Below the pieces are notes generated by a model that did not search any database, had not been told where the DNA came from, and was given only the letters and a program-made list of their open reading frames with translations. A program made the position numbers and the translations under genes. A stretch of DNA of 64,000 nucleotides from Brachionus plicatilis (taxonomy: Eukaryota > Rotifera > Eurotatoria > Ploima > Brachionidae), in assembly GCA_010279815.1 (NCBI GenBank), contig QEOQ01000460.1, positions 920,252 through 984,251 on the forward strand. Direction: 5' to 3'. How positions within the stretch are numbered: the first letter of the stretch is position 1; every line of letters begins with the position of its first letter. This document shows positions 46,701 through 60,102 of this stretch, piece by piece.

Positions 46701-47447
46701 CAATTCCCACTAAATTCGGATTGTTTACCAGAATTCGGTTAACACAGTCCAAAGCTTGTGAAAATTGATTCAATAGCTCTTTGCCTTTGGACATGCCAAG
46801 CATTGCGTCAAAAAATTTCGAGTCAACGCTCAAAGATTTTTCAAAGTAAATGAGAGCCTTTTTTGGATCGGTCAAAATTTCGATCCATCCACGTACACAC
46901 AAATTCTAGAATTAAATTGATTAATAAAAATTTTAAAAAATATTTTATTCAATAAAAAATTACTTCACAAAATGAATCATTTTGTTTAAGGCCACGGTCA
47001 ATATATTCCTTTGCCTTATCTGGCCGATTAACACAGTACCAAAAATATCCAGCATAGTACAGTGATTTTTCATCTGCTTTTCGGCGAGATTCTTTTATTT
47101 TTGCATCTAGTTCCGCAATTGCCTCTCTGTCCTGAGACTGGAACTTTTTATGAGCATAGACCAATGCAATCATTGAACCCAAAGCTATATATTCACGGCT
47201 CTTCAATGACTCAAGTTCTTTTACTGCCTCATAATTTCTATCCTGTAGCATTAGAGCTATTGAATAATAATATTTCAGAACATTGTCATTGATGTAGCTT
47301 CTAAGAGCAATACTAATTGCTTTTACGGCTGTATTATAGTAACCCTCTCGAATGTAATACAAAATTTGACACTTGGGAAAAAAATGTATAAAAATGTTAC
47401 AAAATCAATTGATAACTTACAGTAAGAACTGGATCGTTTTCGGACAT
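37788..47447 (-). CDS. TTC21B: Intraflagellar transport protein 139 (TTC21B), eighteen exons
   Basis: Minus-strand exons: 47447-47421, 47371-46964, 46905-46450, 46397-46002, 45948-45856, 42646-42431, 42369-42091, 42038-41800, 41750-41431, 41382-41190, 39441-39339, 39284-39171, 39112-38880, 38825-38670, 38616-38448, 38390-38223, 38172-37927, 37865-37788. Sum 3894 nt, 1297 aa (human 1316), all phases closing. The protein is a TPR solenoid and part of the IFT-A complex that drives retrograde transport in cilia. Landmarks in order: [31 protein letters not shown]-like [166 protein letters not shown] and [12 protein letters not shown]. Introns 5 (3.2 kb) and 10 (1.7 kb) contain mobile-element relics. 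An X-box candidate lies about 100 bases upstream. Confidence 0.96.
39660..39893 (-). pseudogene. C-terminal piece of an IS630/Tc1-mariner-type transposase in IFT139 intron 10
   Basis: On the minus strand an open frame of about 77 residues reads [18 protein letters not shown], then [20 protein letters not shown] and HLKYNF before a Lys-rich end and stop. The pattern 'LxFLPxxxxxSNPIExFxxxLK' is the end of the DDE domain, with NPIE supplying the last acidic residue. A further frame upstream (minus, near 40340) reads [17 protein letters not shown], which could be the first-Asp region, but continuity is not shown. It is unrelated to IFT139 coding sequence. Confidence 0.6.
42647..45855. other. Large IFT139 intron 5
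   Basis: 3.2 kb, mostly A/T homopolymer-rich. It includes the 357-bp MITE at 43886-44242. A less A/T-rich stretch at about 45000-45490 has no recognisable protein and could be an old element. Confidence 0.6.
43886..44242. mobile_element. 357-bp MITE with ~165-bp arms and 8-bp target duplication
   Basis: The left end GGGGGCTGTGAAGTTCATTT and the complement of the right end (GGGGTTGTGAAGTTGGTTTC) match. Similarity continues through TTTCAATTCGATCGTTTCAA / TTTCAATTCGGTCATGTCAA and GTCTGCAAAAACTCTGCAA. Flanks GATTTTTA (43878-43885) and GATTTTTT (44243-44250) are a near-perfect 8-bp duplication, as for hAT-driven elements. No coding capacity. Confidence 0.8.
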
Positions 47448-47847
47448 TTTTTTAATATTTAAAATTAGAATAAATTTATTCAGAAAAATTCAAATATTTT
47501 TATTGGAAAAATAAGCTTTTTTTCACCTTGAACTTTAAAAATTGTTGCCATGGTTGCAAAAATGATAATCGATTAGTTTAGAAAATTATGATTAAACTTC
47601 TTTTAATTGAAATAAATGATGGAGTTTTATTTTTTTTTTTAAATAGAACAAAAAAATAAAAAACGATTATTTTATTGAAAAAAATTACAAAAATTGAGCC
47701 AAAAAATTTTGAAAATTCTGAGCTTTTTTAAAATTTGAATTTAGTTAAAATTTTGTTCTTAAACACAAGTCAAATTGGTTCTACGTTAATAAAATTTAAT
47801 AATAAAAATATTCTAAATGTATTGTTCTAGAAAGATAATTGTTTAAA
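47448..47847. promoter_or_regulatory. IFT139 upstream region and tetraspanin 3' flank
   Basis: 400 bases between the tetraspanin stop and the IFT139 start (both minus strand). It contains the X-box candidate at 47544-47557. The promoter of IFT139 must lie here or inside the tetraspanin gene. Confidence 0.5.
47544..47557 (-). promoter_or_regulatory. X-box (RFX transcription factor site) candidate for IFT139
   Basis: Read in gene orientation the site is GCAACCATGGCAAC, 97-110 bases upstream of the ATG. The right half GGCAAC fits the RFX half-site perfectly, and the central AT spacer and CC fit. Only position 3 departs from the consensus RYYNYYATRRNRAC. RFX/DAF-19 X-boxes typically sit 50-250 bp upstream of ciliary genes, including IFT-A genes. 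Confidence 0.65.
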
Positions 47848-48886
47848 TTATCTATATCTAGGATGATCTCGGTACCATCGTGATTTTTGAGTATTGATAT
47901 CACTTCGAAGACTTTGAGCTGTACAGATACCAAGTATCTGGATGAAAAAAATATATTAAAAATTTTTTTTTTTATTTGATTAATTTACTTGAAGTACAGC
48001 GAAGCAAACAACCACAATAGATACAGTTAAAATGTGAGCCTTGAACCATTCTTCCCCTTTTTTCAAGCATCCATCCTGATAAATCTTGTTAATGGCGACA
48101 TCATTGGCAATTAGAGATTTATTTCTAGCACCATATCCGCACTGACGATTATGGGTATATTCCGGATAGCAGCAACTGGGTGGTACTCCACACGATTCAA
48201 TCCACGGGTCTAAGATCTTACACATAAAGTACTGATTTTGATCCCAGTCATCTGGTATTGCAACACCACAGCACTTGAGCCAATCTCGCTGAATCCAATC
48301 TATCAAATCTTGTAAATCTTCATCTTCTCTATAATTGGTTATCATAGATACCAAATTTTGCTTAACCTCGTCTTTGACTTTTTCTTTGTACATAAAAATT
48401 AGGATGCCGAGGGCAAGCTCGGCAAAAAATATGATTCCTAAAGCAAAGCTGAACTAAAAAAAGTTTATTTTTCTAATTTTAGCCAAGGTAAATTAGAAGC
48501 ACTTACGGCCAAAAGCAAATTAGTATTTTCTCTCAATGCACCCACGCATCCACTAAAGCCGATAACAAATACAAACGAGCCGACCACAAGGAATATAAAA
48601 GCTGGATCAAATACAATCACAGATAGGTTACTCAACCGAGTAAATGTATCTTTTTCTATCCATGCATAGACTCCAACGCCGAACAAAAAAAAACCAAAAA
48701 GCTTTATAGAAAAATTTTCTAATTTTTTTTAATGATTTTAATTTTTTTTACCCAAAGAATAACATTGGATCCGAATAAGAGATATTTTACTAATGGACTT
48801 ATTTCAGATGTTTCCTTGTGCCGCCTATACCGGATTCTTAGACCACGAGAAGCATTACCACTAGTTGTAGCTGCTTGTTTAGGCAT
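47848..48886 (-). CDS. TspanC8-type tetraspanin, four exons
   Basis: Minus-strand exons 48886-48752, 48701-48507, 48453-47989 and 47937-47848 join in phase to 885 nt (294 aa). TM1 runs VKYLLFGSNVILWLFGFFLF and TM2 FIFLVVGSFVFVIGFSGCVG. The TM2-TM3 junction is ALRENTNLLLA, and TM3 is ALGIIFFAELALGILIF. The large loop holds eight cysteines (LKCCG, FMC, ESC, PSCC, RQC, DGC), the pattern that defines the TspanC8 group (vertebrate Tspan5/10/14/15/17/33). TM4 runs LTVSIVVVCFAVLQILGICTA. TspanC8 proteins escort the metalloprotease ADAM10 out of the ER and affect Notch cleavage. GYGARNKS in the loop matches Tspan5/14-like members. The ATG used gives a 30-residue basic cytoplasmic N-terminus; the frame is open slightly further upstream without another ATG. 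Confidence 0.93.
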
Positions 48887-51800
48887 CGATTTAACTTGGT
48901 CAAACAAAACCTTTAATTCTCAATTATTAAAAAGTAATTTTTTCTTTAGTAAAAAACTTACTCTTATCCAACAAAATTATTATTTAATGGATTAATACTA
49001 GTCTATATAGGTTAACTAGTTTCTATCAAAATAATTCACGAAATGAGTCAACATAGAATTTTTTATTCAAGTAAAACGTAAAAAAATTTCAATGAATTAA
49101 TTGAATTTTTATTCATATGGTTAGTTGAATACTTTTGTATAGATTATCATAATTTTTTGTAAAGTATTTATTTATAATTTAAGGTAAACAATTTGTTTAT
49201 CAACATAAAAAAATTCATTTATTAAAACAAAAGATGAAATGTCTATAATAATAACAATTAAAAATTTAATTTTAGTTTGATTTATTTTAAATTTTTTTTA
49301 AAAAATTTTTAGCATGATGTGTTTAATTATGTCTTCTGTTTCGCTGTGCATGCTATATGTCTTTAAAAATTTGATGATTCATGAGACTTAAGTAAATTTT
49401 TCCGAACAAATATTGATTTAATTTTCTTTTAAAAATTTATTTTCTTTATTAGCCATTAAAATTATTTGCTTATAATTTTAATAAAATCAAAAGCCGCTAA
49501 AATATCTTTTTCGGATTAAACAATTTAAGCAGTTCAAAATTATATACTTTAGTATAAAATCAATTTTTCCGAAAAAATATTTGCAGCTAAAATTGAATCT
49601 AAAGCTTCGAGATGAATTATAAGCAAATGACGTAACATCAACTATAAAAATCTAATCTAGTATTGGTTATAGTCAGATCAAAGTTCTTTATTTTTTTATG
49701 ATTAGAACAATTAATTAAATTTTTTAATAAAGAATTAAATAGATTATAAAACTATTTAGGATTTATAGACACTTGGATATAATTATCTTTTCATTAATTA
49801 TCATTAATTACCTTTTTTATTAATCAATAATATTTAAACGCTAAAGATTGATTAAAAAACAGTCATTTTTCTACTTTTAAATTTTTTAGATACTCCGATC
49901 TAATGACTTCTTTGCTTATTCAAATGGCACTGATATGAAGTTTAAAGATTAATCAACTTGAATCACTTTATTAGGGTTAATTTTTTCATAAATTCATGCA
50001 GAGCTTAATTAGATTAAGGCTTGAATTAAAATTTCTAATTTAATTTAAAATCATAATTGATAATGTAATAATGAATTTTAACATTTTCTTAAAATAAATT
50101 TCTAATTAAATCCGTCGATTTTATTTTGTCAGATTTTTTTTTCGTTTTAGTTTTGAAAAAAGTCATTCATTTATTCATATTCATTTTTTAAATTTGATTA
50201 TTTCCCAGAGTCTCAGTTTAATTTAAATTGAATCAATGTCTGATCTGATCGATTTAAATTTTATTTGAAACATATCAAGCTTATTTCAAACGCATGAGTT
50301 AAAATCTTCTTAATATCAAAATTTTCTAATTCTAATTATGATTTTAATTATTCCGAAAATTAAGTCGGACTTGATGCTTAGTTAGGTTTAGTTAAGTGCA
50401 TAAAGCTTACGCTCTTAACTTATTTTTTAAATCATTTGTAGAAAACCCGAAGGTGATTTAAATCAAACAATTCGGCATTAACAAACTTATCTTTGAGTTT
50501 ATTTAATAAAATTTTCTATCATCAAAAGATAGATACAATCCTTGATAAACTATTATTTCAAAATACACACTTGATAAAAAGGTCTATGTCGTAAAATAGC
50601 ATTCTAATCAATTATTGAGAGCGTTTACTTTTAATTTATTAAAAGAAATTGTTTACTTTCAAAGTAACGTTTGATATTTGTCAATGTTTGATTTAAAAAT
50701 TTCTAGGCAAAATTTAAGGTGCTTTGGTATTTTGCTGGCTTACGTCATCTTCAGACGATAAGCTTTAATATCACAGAATTTTTAGATTTTTAAAAATAGA
50801 AAATTTATTGCATTGAAAAATTAAATTTGTAATTTTTTTTAACAATTTTGAAGGTTTTCTTTAGTCATTGCAATCAAGGAAATAAAAAGCAAGCAAATAG
50901 AGCTAAAATAAAAAATGTAATAAATATGCTGTTTTCTTTCGTTTTTTTTTCCTATGAATTTTTCTATTTGATTTTTGTGATTGAATTAGCTGATATTCCT
51001 AGCATATTTTATGATTTGCTATTTGATTTTAGTTTTTTGGTTATTTTCAGTTTTCAAACTTACTTTATCAATTAAAAAAACAAATTATTTACTTCTGATT
51101 TTAGGGTTGTTGAAATCCACTTAAAAATTAGATCATGTTTTTAACTTATCTGAATTAAATGTACAATAAGGAAATGCTAAGATAGATAAACATTATTAAA
51201 AACTAATTACGTTTTAAATATAAAGCTCATTTTTTTATTGATTGACAATAAAGTGCGGGAGTAAGCTCGTAGCACGAAAAAATAGAAATAAAAAACAAGA
51301 AGCCTATATAATATTGAATTTTTTAATAAAAATTTAAAGTTCATGCAAATTAATGTTTTTGAACGTGTCATTTTTTAGGTAGATCTTTTCAAATTAATGA
51401 CATGCGTAATTCCTGAAATTATTTAAAGTAATAAGTTGTTAATTACGTTGAGATGTTTTTAGTGAAAAAATGCTTCAAGATTCAGGCTTTTACGTTAATG
51501 GAATCTTTGGCAAAGATCAATTTATTTACACGGAAAATCTCGTCAATGCACCTTCGGTGTTACTAAGCAATTAAGGCAATTTTTATTTTGCATAAAAACA
51601 ATTCAAATTTAATTAAAGAATTTTTTGTAAATGTTCAAATTTTAAATTAAATGCAGTCTCTGTAAATTTGAAGAATGGATGCTTTTTGATGAATCTAAGC
51701 AGTATTTTTTTCAACGATAAGAAATCGAACATTTTTAGCCAACTCAGCATTATTTTCACAGATAACCTTCATATCAGGCTGATTTATTTGCTTTAATGAA

Positions 51801-53068
51801 TTAGATTTCTTTATTTTTCTCAAGGATGTGAAAATAAAAGATAAAATTTTTAGATCAAGAATGCACAACTTTTTTCCTCGATTTTAGAATAATTCAATAA
51901 AATAAACCCGTTCATGACATAAATTTAAAAGATTTGAAAAAACATTAGTATATTCATTAAATTTTTTTTTTCGATAATAAAATCGATTTATATAATTGCT
52001 AAATTTAAATTATTCTTCTTTAAAAAAATCTAATATTAATCATAAAATAGACAATCGATCGATCAAAATAAAGAAGTAATTTTTACTGTGTTAAGAGCAG
52101 CCTAGAGGTAAAATTTATTTTTAAAAATACTTATATGCTTTTCACATTAGAGCGTTTTTATTAATAAAGTTTGTTTATCTTGCTTAAACTCAATATATCT
52201 GATATTAAATTATTTTTTTATTAATAAAAATTTAATATTTAAATTTCAATTTAAAATCAAGCAATAATTTTTTTCTAAATTAGCATTTAAAAATTATTAT
52301 AAGTATGATATACAGTTAATTAGATAAAATCATCTCTTTTAAATAAATCAATAATTTAACCTGAAAATAAAAAGAAATCGAAAAAGCTGACAGATAAAAT
52401 TTAAATTTTTAATTATTTTCTAATTAAGTTTTTCATTATATAATTAACTCTAGAATCTTTTGCTATTTTGTTTTGAAGGAATGTTTTTTTTTACTTAATG
52501 TGAGATAAGCGAGTCACTTTATCATAGCTAGTCAATGTTCATTAATTAGAATTCCCTAATACAAATCATTCGAAAACAACAACGAATAAATAGCTTGGGC
52601 AAAAAAAGATCCAAACCAAACAATTTAAGATTTGATTAAAATAATATCACGTAATTAAAAATCAAACTTATATGATTTATTAGTTTTTTTTCTAGCTTTT
52701 AATGAAAGTTGTTTATATTTTTATCGAAAAATTTTTAATTTAATCATAGAACATATACAATAATAATGAAAAATCTACTAAAAGACAACGTCAAAATTTG
52801 AATTTTTCATTTAAATTAGTTTTGAATTGAAGACTAAATTTTAGAAATATTTTTGTATGAGAACATTTTTTAGATTAAAGTGTCATGCAATATCTTATCT
52901 GATGTTACTGGTGGGTCACATTAAATAAAGAATTTATGATAAGAAAATTTATTATATCATTATTATGTATAAAAATATTCCCTAAAGAATTTTATTTAAA
53001 CACGTTATGTGCAAATTTTTTAATTGAGTTTTAGTAGTAATTATTTAAGACAACGTTTAATCTTGCAG

Positions 53069-53200
53069 GACACCGGAACATTTATTGAAAATTTAGGTCG
53101 TATTTTGATTTTAGCAATAGTTCTGTTAATTTATTTTATTTATTCACTATTTTCGTCCACAATTCGTGGCTTGTACTCACTGCAGCTCAAAAATCACTGA
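53069..53200 (+). CDS. Possible isolated terminal exon with membrane segment
   Basis: TTAATCTTGCAG at 53057-53068 is one of the best splice acceptors in this region. It opens a 43-codon frame ending in TGA: DTGTFIENLGRILILAIVLL, then IYFIYSLFSSTIRGLYSLQL and KNH. Composition shifts towards coding around 53070-53200. The hydrophobic stretch would be a membrane helix. I found no partner exon, so it may be chance. Confidence 0.25.
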   Translation, partial: DTGTFIENLGRILILAIVLLIYFIYSLFSSTIRGLYSLQLKNH

Positions 53201-55757
53201 AAATACTGAGACAATTCTCTGATTTGAAGTAATTAACTTCACCTTCTCTATTCCATTTTTATCTTTAATATTTCAATCAACATCTTTTTATCCTTTTATC
53301 CATTACTTCCCAGCTTGTTCAAAAACGATATACCTCTCAGTGATTAAGGGAACATTTTTAAAGAGTTAATTAAATTTTTAATAATTTTTTTTTTATTCAA
53401 AAAAGTAAATCCCTGAGCTAGATGATTATCATTTATCGATTTGTTTTAACACTAAGCATATTTAATTATAGAAACATTTTTCTACTTTACTAAGAACAGT
53501 CTATGATTATCTCAAGTAATTAGAAAATAGATTATGCTTATAGATTTCTACATAAAATCAAATATTGTAGAAAATTATTAACTAGTAAAATCATGTCAAT
53601 CAAAAAGCTAATAATTTATTAGCTTAAGAATTATTTAACTTTATTTTTAAGTTTTCAGATTTACGTCATTCGAGAATCATTTTGCTTTACACCTGACTTT
53701 GAACAATATATTCATTCATAAAACTGTATTCTCTTGAAAACAATTTCCCCCTGGAATCTCTTTTTAAATCTTAGGAATATGCTTCATCTTTACAGATTCT
53801 TAACACATGGCGCTCAATGCTATATCAAATTTTAAACTTAAATTAAATATTCGGTTAGAGAAGGTGCTACATTCTTCAATAAAAAAACATTTTGGGGAAT
53901 GGGGGCGAACTTAAACAAAATATAAATAAATAATTATATAAATAAAAGTAAAAAAACCTAAAAAATTTAGGATGAAATTTAAAGTATTTAATTTCTGATA
54001 TTATCATGTCAAAAACATAATTAAAAAACGAATGTGTCGATTACATTTTGTAAGGCTTCTCTAATTAAAATATCTTTGGTTGCGTAATCTTGACATGAAA
54101 AAAAGTTAATAAATATATTTTTGTCAAAAAAAAACACAATATGAATTTTTTGATTGTTATTAAATTTATTCATTAGAATTATTTTTGAATAAAGGTTAAG
54201 AAGCATGTCTAAAAATGATTGTTCCTATATAGAAGAGTTTTCCCATGATGCTTACATTGAGTTTAAATAAAGTTATTATTATCAAGTGAATAGTATTTAA
54301 AAATAATAAAATATATGTTTTTTATTTATTCTTGGACTTGAACTCGCTATTACATTAACTATAATTTTGAAGTAGATTTCGAGATTAAATGTATTTAACC
54401 TTCAAAAATCTCTGGAATACCCATTTTTTAAAAAATAATAAACGAATTTTATGTCAATTTAATCTCAATTATATCATGATTAGTTTGACGTCTTTTGTCA
54501 GTTTTATGGAAAAAATAATATTATTAAATTAAAATTTTCTTTTAATAAAGTAATTAAGTATCAGGAAATTTAATGATATCTTGCTAGAAATAAAATTATC
54601 GAAGAATTTTTTTAAATAAAATTTTGCATAAATAAAATTTTTAAGTTAAATTTTAAATTGAATATTACTTAAGTTATGATTTTATTTATTAAATATATGA
54701 TAAATTTATTCAAAGAATCTCATCTTTGAAGTCATTTTTCTATAAAGAATTTAAAATAAAACCTTTTAAAAATAGAATTTATTAGAATATCCTGAAATAG
54801 CTAATACAGGAAAATGAAAATACAAAGAGTCGGAAGTTGTTGATAAACTTATTAATTTTAGAGATCAGTCAATTTTATTTAAGATTATTTAAGAACTCAT
54901 AATTCTAAAAGAAAAGAATGATTGAATCCGGAATCAAAGCTCTTAATTAAAGTGAGGACTAGTAATCTAGAAAGCAATAAAAAAAATTATGAATATTTAG
55001 GAAATTTTATTAAAAATCTTTAATCTTAGGCTCTAAAAGCTATACAGCAGCTAAGCATAAATATATATAGTTTTACTTAAATTTATTTTTAAATTTTAGG
55101 AAGAAAGTTTTTGATCATTTAAAATTTAATTATCAATATTTTACTAAAAATAAGATGTTAATTAAAAATTTACAAATAATGGAAAATAAAGCAAAATATT
55201 TCAGATCTTTAAAGTTTTTTTTTAATTTGGCAACTATTTTTGCAAATATAAATTTAAATTATAAACTTAAATTTTTGTAATTAAATGAATTTTCTAATTA
55301 ATCTTAGCACTTGTAAAACGGAAAATTCCATTTTAATAAATTTACGCATTAAAAATCTTGTTTAATAATAACGAAAACAAAGAATTCATTTTATTTTAAA
55401 AAAATTTTTAAGCTTAACATTTTTCTTTTCAAATCTTTTCTTATATACTTAAGTATTAACCAAAATGCTGACATAAAATTTTCTGATTCATGTAGTTTTT
55501 ACATTGAAATAACATTTAACTCATATAGCAAAAATTAAATGTATTTTTTTTCTAAAAAGTTAAGTAAGTCTTAATAATAAAAAAACAAAAGCTAACACAT
55601 TTTTTTTGTATAAAAAAAAAATTTAAATTAAAATAAATTTTTTTTCTAAATTGAATTAATCGCGTTGAATAAAAAAATTCTCATTTAAATTTTTTTTATT
55701 TATATTATTTTACATTAATTCTTATTCAATATAATTGGGGTGTAGAAGCTTAACTCG

Positions 55758-55946
55758 ATGAAGTTACCTCTTTGTAAGATCGGAGTGATTGTTCAAAAAG
55801 TACTGGATAAGGAGATTATCGTCTCCCCTTTTAAAGGGACTAATTGCATTATTTTATTATTAATTTATATTCAATGTCTTTTAATTGATTTGCGAGTCTA
55901 CTTCCTTTTTCACTTGAATAAATTCTCTATCATTTTCATGAAATAG
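55758..55946 (+). CDS. Small ORF of unknown nature
   Basis: 62 codons from ATG: MKLPLCKIGVIVQKVLDKEI and then a hydrophobic second half. The first 25 codons have coding-like composition; the rest is Leu/Ile/Phe-rich as expected of A/T-rich noise. No family recognised. Confidence 0.15.
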   Translation: MKLPLCKIGVIVQKVLDKEIIVSPFKGTNCIILLLIYIQCLLIDLRVYFLFHLNKFSIIFMK

Positions 55947-58900
55947 AATATTAATAACTTTGCACGGTGCCATAAAATGCTAACACGTGCTGTTTTCTAA
56001 ACTACAAGAACATCTAAAATATTTGAATTACACATATTGAACACTTAAAATGAACATTACTCAAGTAAAATTAGTTTAAGGTCATAAAATATACTTTGGA
56101 ACAATCTTTGTTTATACATATATTCATTTGAAAATAAAACAAAGTTTTTTTCTGTAGAAATAAATTTTTAAGGAAAGAACTGTTTTTCTGTCTCATAAAA
56201 CTTTCCATGAAAATCTATTTAAATTTTGAGAAAAAAATTATTTTAAGTGGTTTACCAAATTGTAACAACCAGATAATTCAGCAAGCGCATCAATTTTTCT
56301 AGTACGCATCAAAATCCAAATAAATCAATAACTTTGTAAACAATTGTAAAAATTTAGTAATTGATAATTTTTGTTCAAAGCTTTTTGGATCATTTTTTAT
56401 TCTTTAAGAAATATACTTTAATCTAAAATTTTGAATAAATAACGTTTTAATAAGCAATTACATGACAAGAACACTGATCTGCTAACCTTAAAATTGAAAA
56501 TAATTCAAATTGATTTCTGTATCAAATAGCAGTTAAAATAATTTAAAAAAATTTAAAAAGCCATTGATGACCGATTAACTGATTTGATTTATATAATTTA
56601 TGAATGAAAGGTATTTATCATTTTTTATAAGCTTAGATTTATCAAAAGAGGAAATAATGTAATCTCCTTTTTAGATTTCGGTCTCATTATTTACGCTAAA
56701 TAATTTTAGATAATAAAGTACCTTAAATTGATTTAGCACGTAAAATCAATATAAATTCATTTAAATCAAGAATCATTTTAAAATAATATGAGTTGTTAAT
56801 AAAAATTAGAATTTGTTTTCGGCATTTAAATTTTTTTTTTCAAAAAATTTCAAAGTTCAAAATTTTTCTAAAATATCGAAGAGGGATTTACAGTTCAATA
56901 TTTATAATCTAAAAGAGATATGAAGCAAAAGATGCATTAGGAAAATCTTTAGACGCTTTTGTTTGGTATTTTTTTAAGCTACTTAAATCCGTTTTTTACA
57001 AAGTCTTTGAAAAAGCATTAAAGCGATATTATCCATTATTAATTAAATATTTTTTCTAGACTTATTAAAAGAAAATTGAAGGGAAATTTTTTTTTTAAAC
57101 ATATGGAGTTGTCCGATCCAAAATTAAAATATTTTTTTGGTTTTATTTTAAAATAATATAATTTAATGTTGAATTTTGAATTCATTGTCTGCTTTAAGGT
57201 TTAAAAGAGTTATTAACAATTTATGATAAAAATTAAATTTGGATAATTTTAATAATTTTCTAAGCTGTTAAAAAAGAAAATCACGTTTTGAAACAAAAAT
57301 TTTTCAATTATAATCATTTTATTTATTGAATCTAGAAATTTGAGTATTAGATAATTAGTTTTTTTTTTACTAGTTATTTTAATCTCAAAATGATAGAACA
57401 TATTTGAAGCATTTTTTGTAAAAACGCTTCCAAAACAAGTCTTTTTTCCCAGCCAGATGCTTTTTAAAATTTAAAAACAAAAATTAAATTTCCTTTTTAA
57501 ATTTAACAAAACATTTAGTTGACAAAAAATTTGAGGACGTATTTATGCCCAACTGAATCAGCTAATTTGGATTTTTACAATTTTAAAAATTTGAACTAAA
57601 ATGCATACCTATCGGAATTGCATGCTAATAAGCTCTTGTTTCAACGATATATTTCCGAACAGATTTTCACTTTTTGCTTTAGTCACAAAGAACCAATCTG
57701 CAAAAATGATTGATTTTTTGCTTTATAAATTATTCTTCTTGTTTAATGATTGTTTCTATAGGGTGAAATTTGACTGTATAAAAACCAGTTTCCCAGCTTT
57801 TCTCTGAATTGACTTAATATGCTAATCATATTTATTGAATTTTATTCCCTCAACATAAAAGACGTACCAAATGTAATCTTTATTGCAGCTTTAATTGTTC
57901 CTGGATAAAATTGTCTATTGACATAGAAATCTTATCTTATCTTTTTTATTTGATCTTAAGTAAATTTTTAAAATTTAATATATTGTATTTCTATGTTAAT
58001 GGTCGCAATGAAGAGCCTATTTCCGATTTTTTTTCAGTTACCAGAGAATTACAATAAGAATTATTTAACAACAAAAGGAGCATAGACCTAAATTGAGGAT
58101 TTACAAAAAAATTGATCTGATTGATTGAGTACCCTTAAAAGCGTGTCAGATAAAAGTTTGCCAAGTAGGTGATCAAAATATCAGATTTGTTCGAGACCCG
58201 CTATTACAAGAATGCTAAAAAGGCTTTGCCAAATTAGAAGAAAAATAAACAAAAATAATGGCTAGGAACGTTTTCTTAAACAAAATAATACTAATCAGCT
58301 GACACTAAAATATATTAGAGGAGTTTTTTTAATAAAAATTTGTTTAGTTTTATTTTTGAAGGTGCATGCAAATTGTATTGAAAAAAAAAAGTTCCTATGA
58401 TTGATCAAGTAATTTGATCATTCAGAACCAGAATGAAACATGGATTTTAAAATCGAAATTTCGCCAGTTTCATTTATTGAATTTATTTTCCAACTTGATT
58501 GATTGTTAGCAAACTCAAGGGACTAATGCTGTGATGAACAAAAAACTTAATTAAATTGAATCTGAAATTATATAAATTTATGAAATTTTATATTACGGAA
58601 ATTCAGATCCGTTTGGGTTTATTATTGAACGAATTTGAAAGCTGTGCTTGATGGAGCTTGGATGTCATTTTATTTAATTAAGCTTGGTAATGCTGCTATA
58701 CTCAGGCAATATGCTAGAAGAAAGCAAAAAAGCTAATTTTACAGGTAATAACAAGATTTAATTTAAAATAAATTTTTTTAATAAAATTCGTTATTGATTG
58801 TTTTAAATAAATCTCGAATTACACTTAGTATTCTGAACACTATTATTTAATATCTCATTTATTATTAGCTTCCGTTAATTTGAAATTATTTTAAAATAAT

Positions 58901-60102
58901 TTTAAAACAAAAATTGATTACTCGTGAAAACCTAATCAAGCTAAGTAGATTTAAAGGAAATATTTTCGCAACTCAAAACCAATTTAGAGATATGTGTAAT
59001 TCCATTGCTTCTTCTTTTAGACAAAATACTTAATTTCGAATTTAGTTTAAAATCGAATCGAACTATTATGGAAATTGCTAAAAAAAATAAAAATTCATTT
59101 CACCTTTAGTTAATTTGTAATTAGGCCTCCTGATGATAAACTACAAAAAATCCATATTATTTTCGTTAACATTAGCTGTCTGTCTAAACTAAAGATATCA
59201 TTTTTTCACCCAATTCCTAAACATGCCTTCCAACTCCCTCATTCAATCAGACTAATTGTATTTCAAGGAAGCTTGCATCAAGCACCATCAGGCATTTAAG
59301 CTTAAGCTCTTCTAGCTTTATCTATTTAAATTATTTAAAAATAATTATCTAATTATTTAAAGTTTTATTGTTGCACACTGTGGATAAAATTTGCGAATGA
59401 TGTGAGGGCGAAATGGCAAGTGATTTTCACCATATGTTAGGGCAATAGAAAATCTATTAGGAAAAGTGCTTGATGCCGAATTAGGCGAGTTCATAATAAT
59501 GAAAAAATAATGAAAAAACTTTGTGTAAGGTATTTTGTTTCAAGCTTCATATGCTGTAAACCAATAAGTTTTAAAGAACTAAAAGATAAAAGTCTGTGAA
59601 AATAACATATAGAGATTTAGATTAAAAATTAGTTTATCAATATTAGTATTTGGTAAAATTGAGCAGAAATAAAACTGATGGCTTGATTGAGTAGAATTTC
59701 AAGAGAAGTATCTCAGATGCATTATTGGTTCTTGCTTTTATAAAATAAAACAATTAACATTTTGTTTCTAATCACACTTTACCCAGGGATTAAGAAATTT
59801 TAGGAATAGATTTACTTCATTGTTTAAATTATTATCGATTCTGAGTTAAATAAAAATAACATTCATGCTTTTTCCAAAACAGAACTATATGTAAAAACAA
59901 ATATTTAAATTTTAATCTGCATTTTTAAACTGAAGGATCAATTTGCCATTAATGATTTATATTTTTATTCAATATTAAAATTTGATTTTAATTAAATATG
60001 CCCAATTTTTTTTGGTCTGAATTTTATTAATCGAAGTATTCAATGAGAGAATGCTTTTTGGTTGCAAAAAAATTCTAGTTTGGACCCAATTAAGTAAGAT
60101 AA

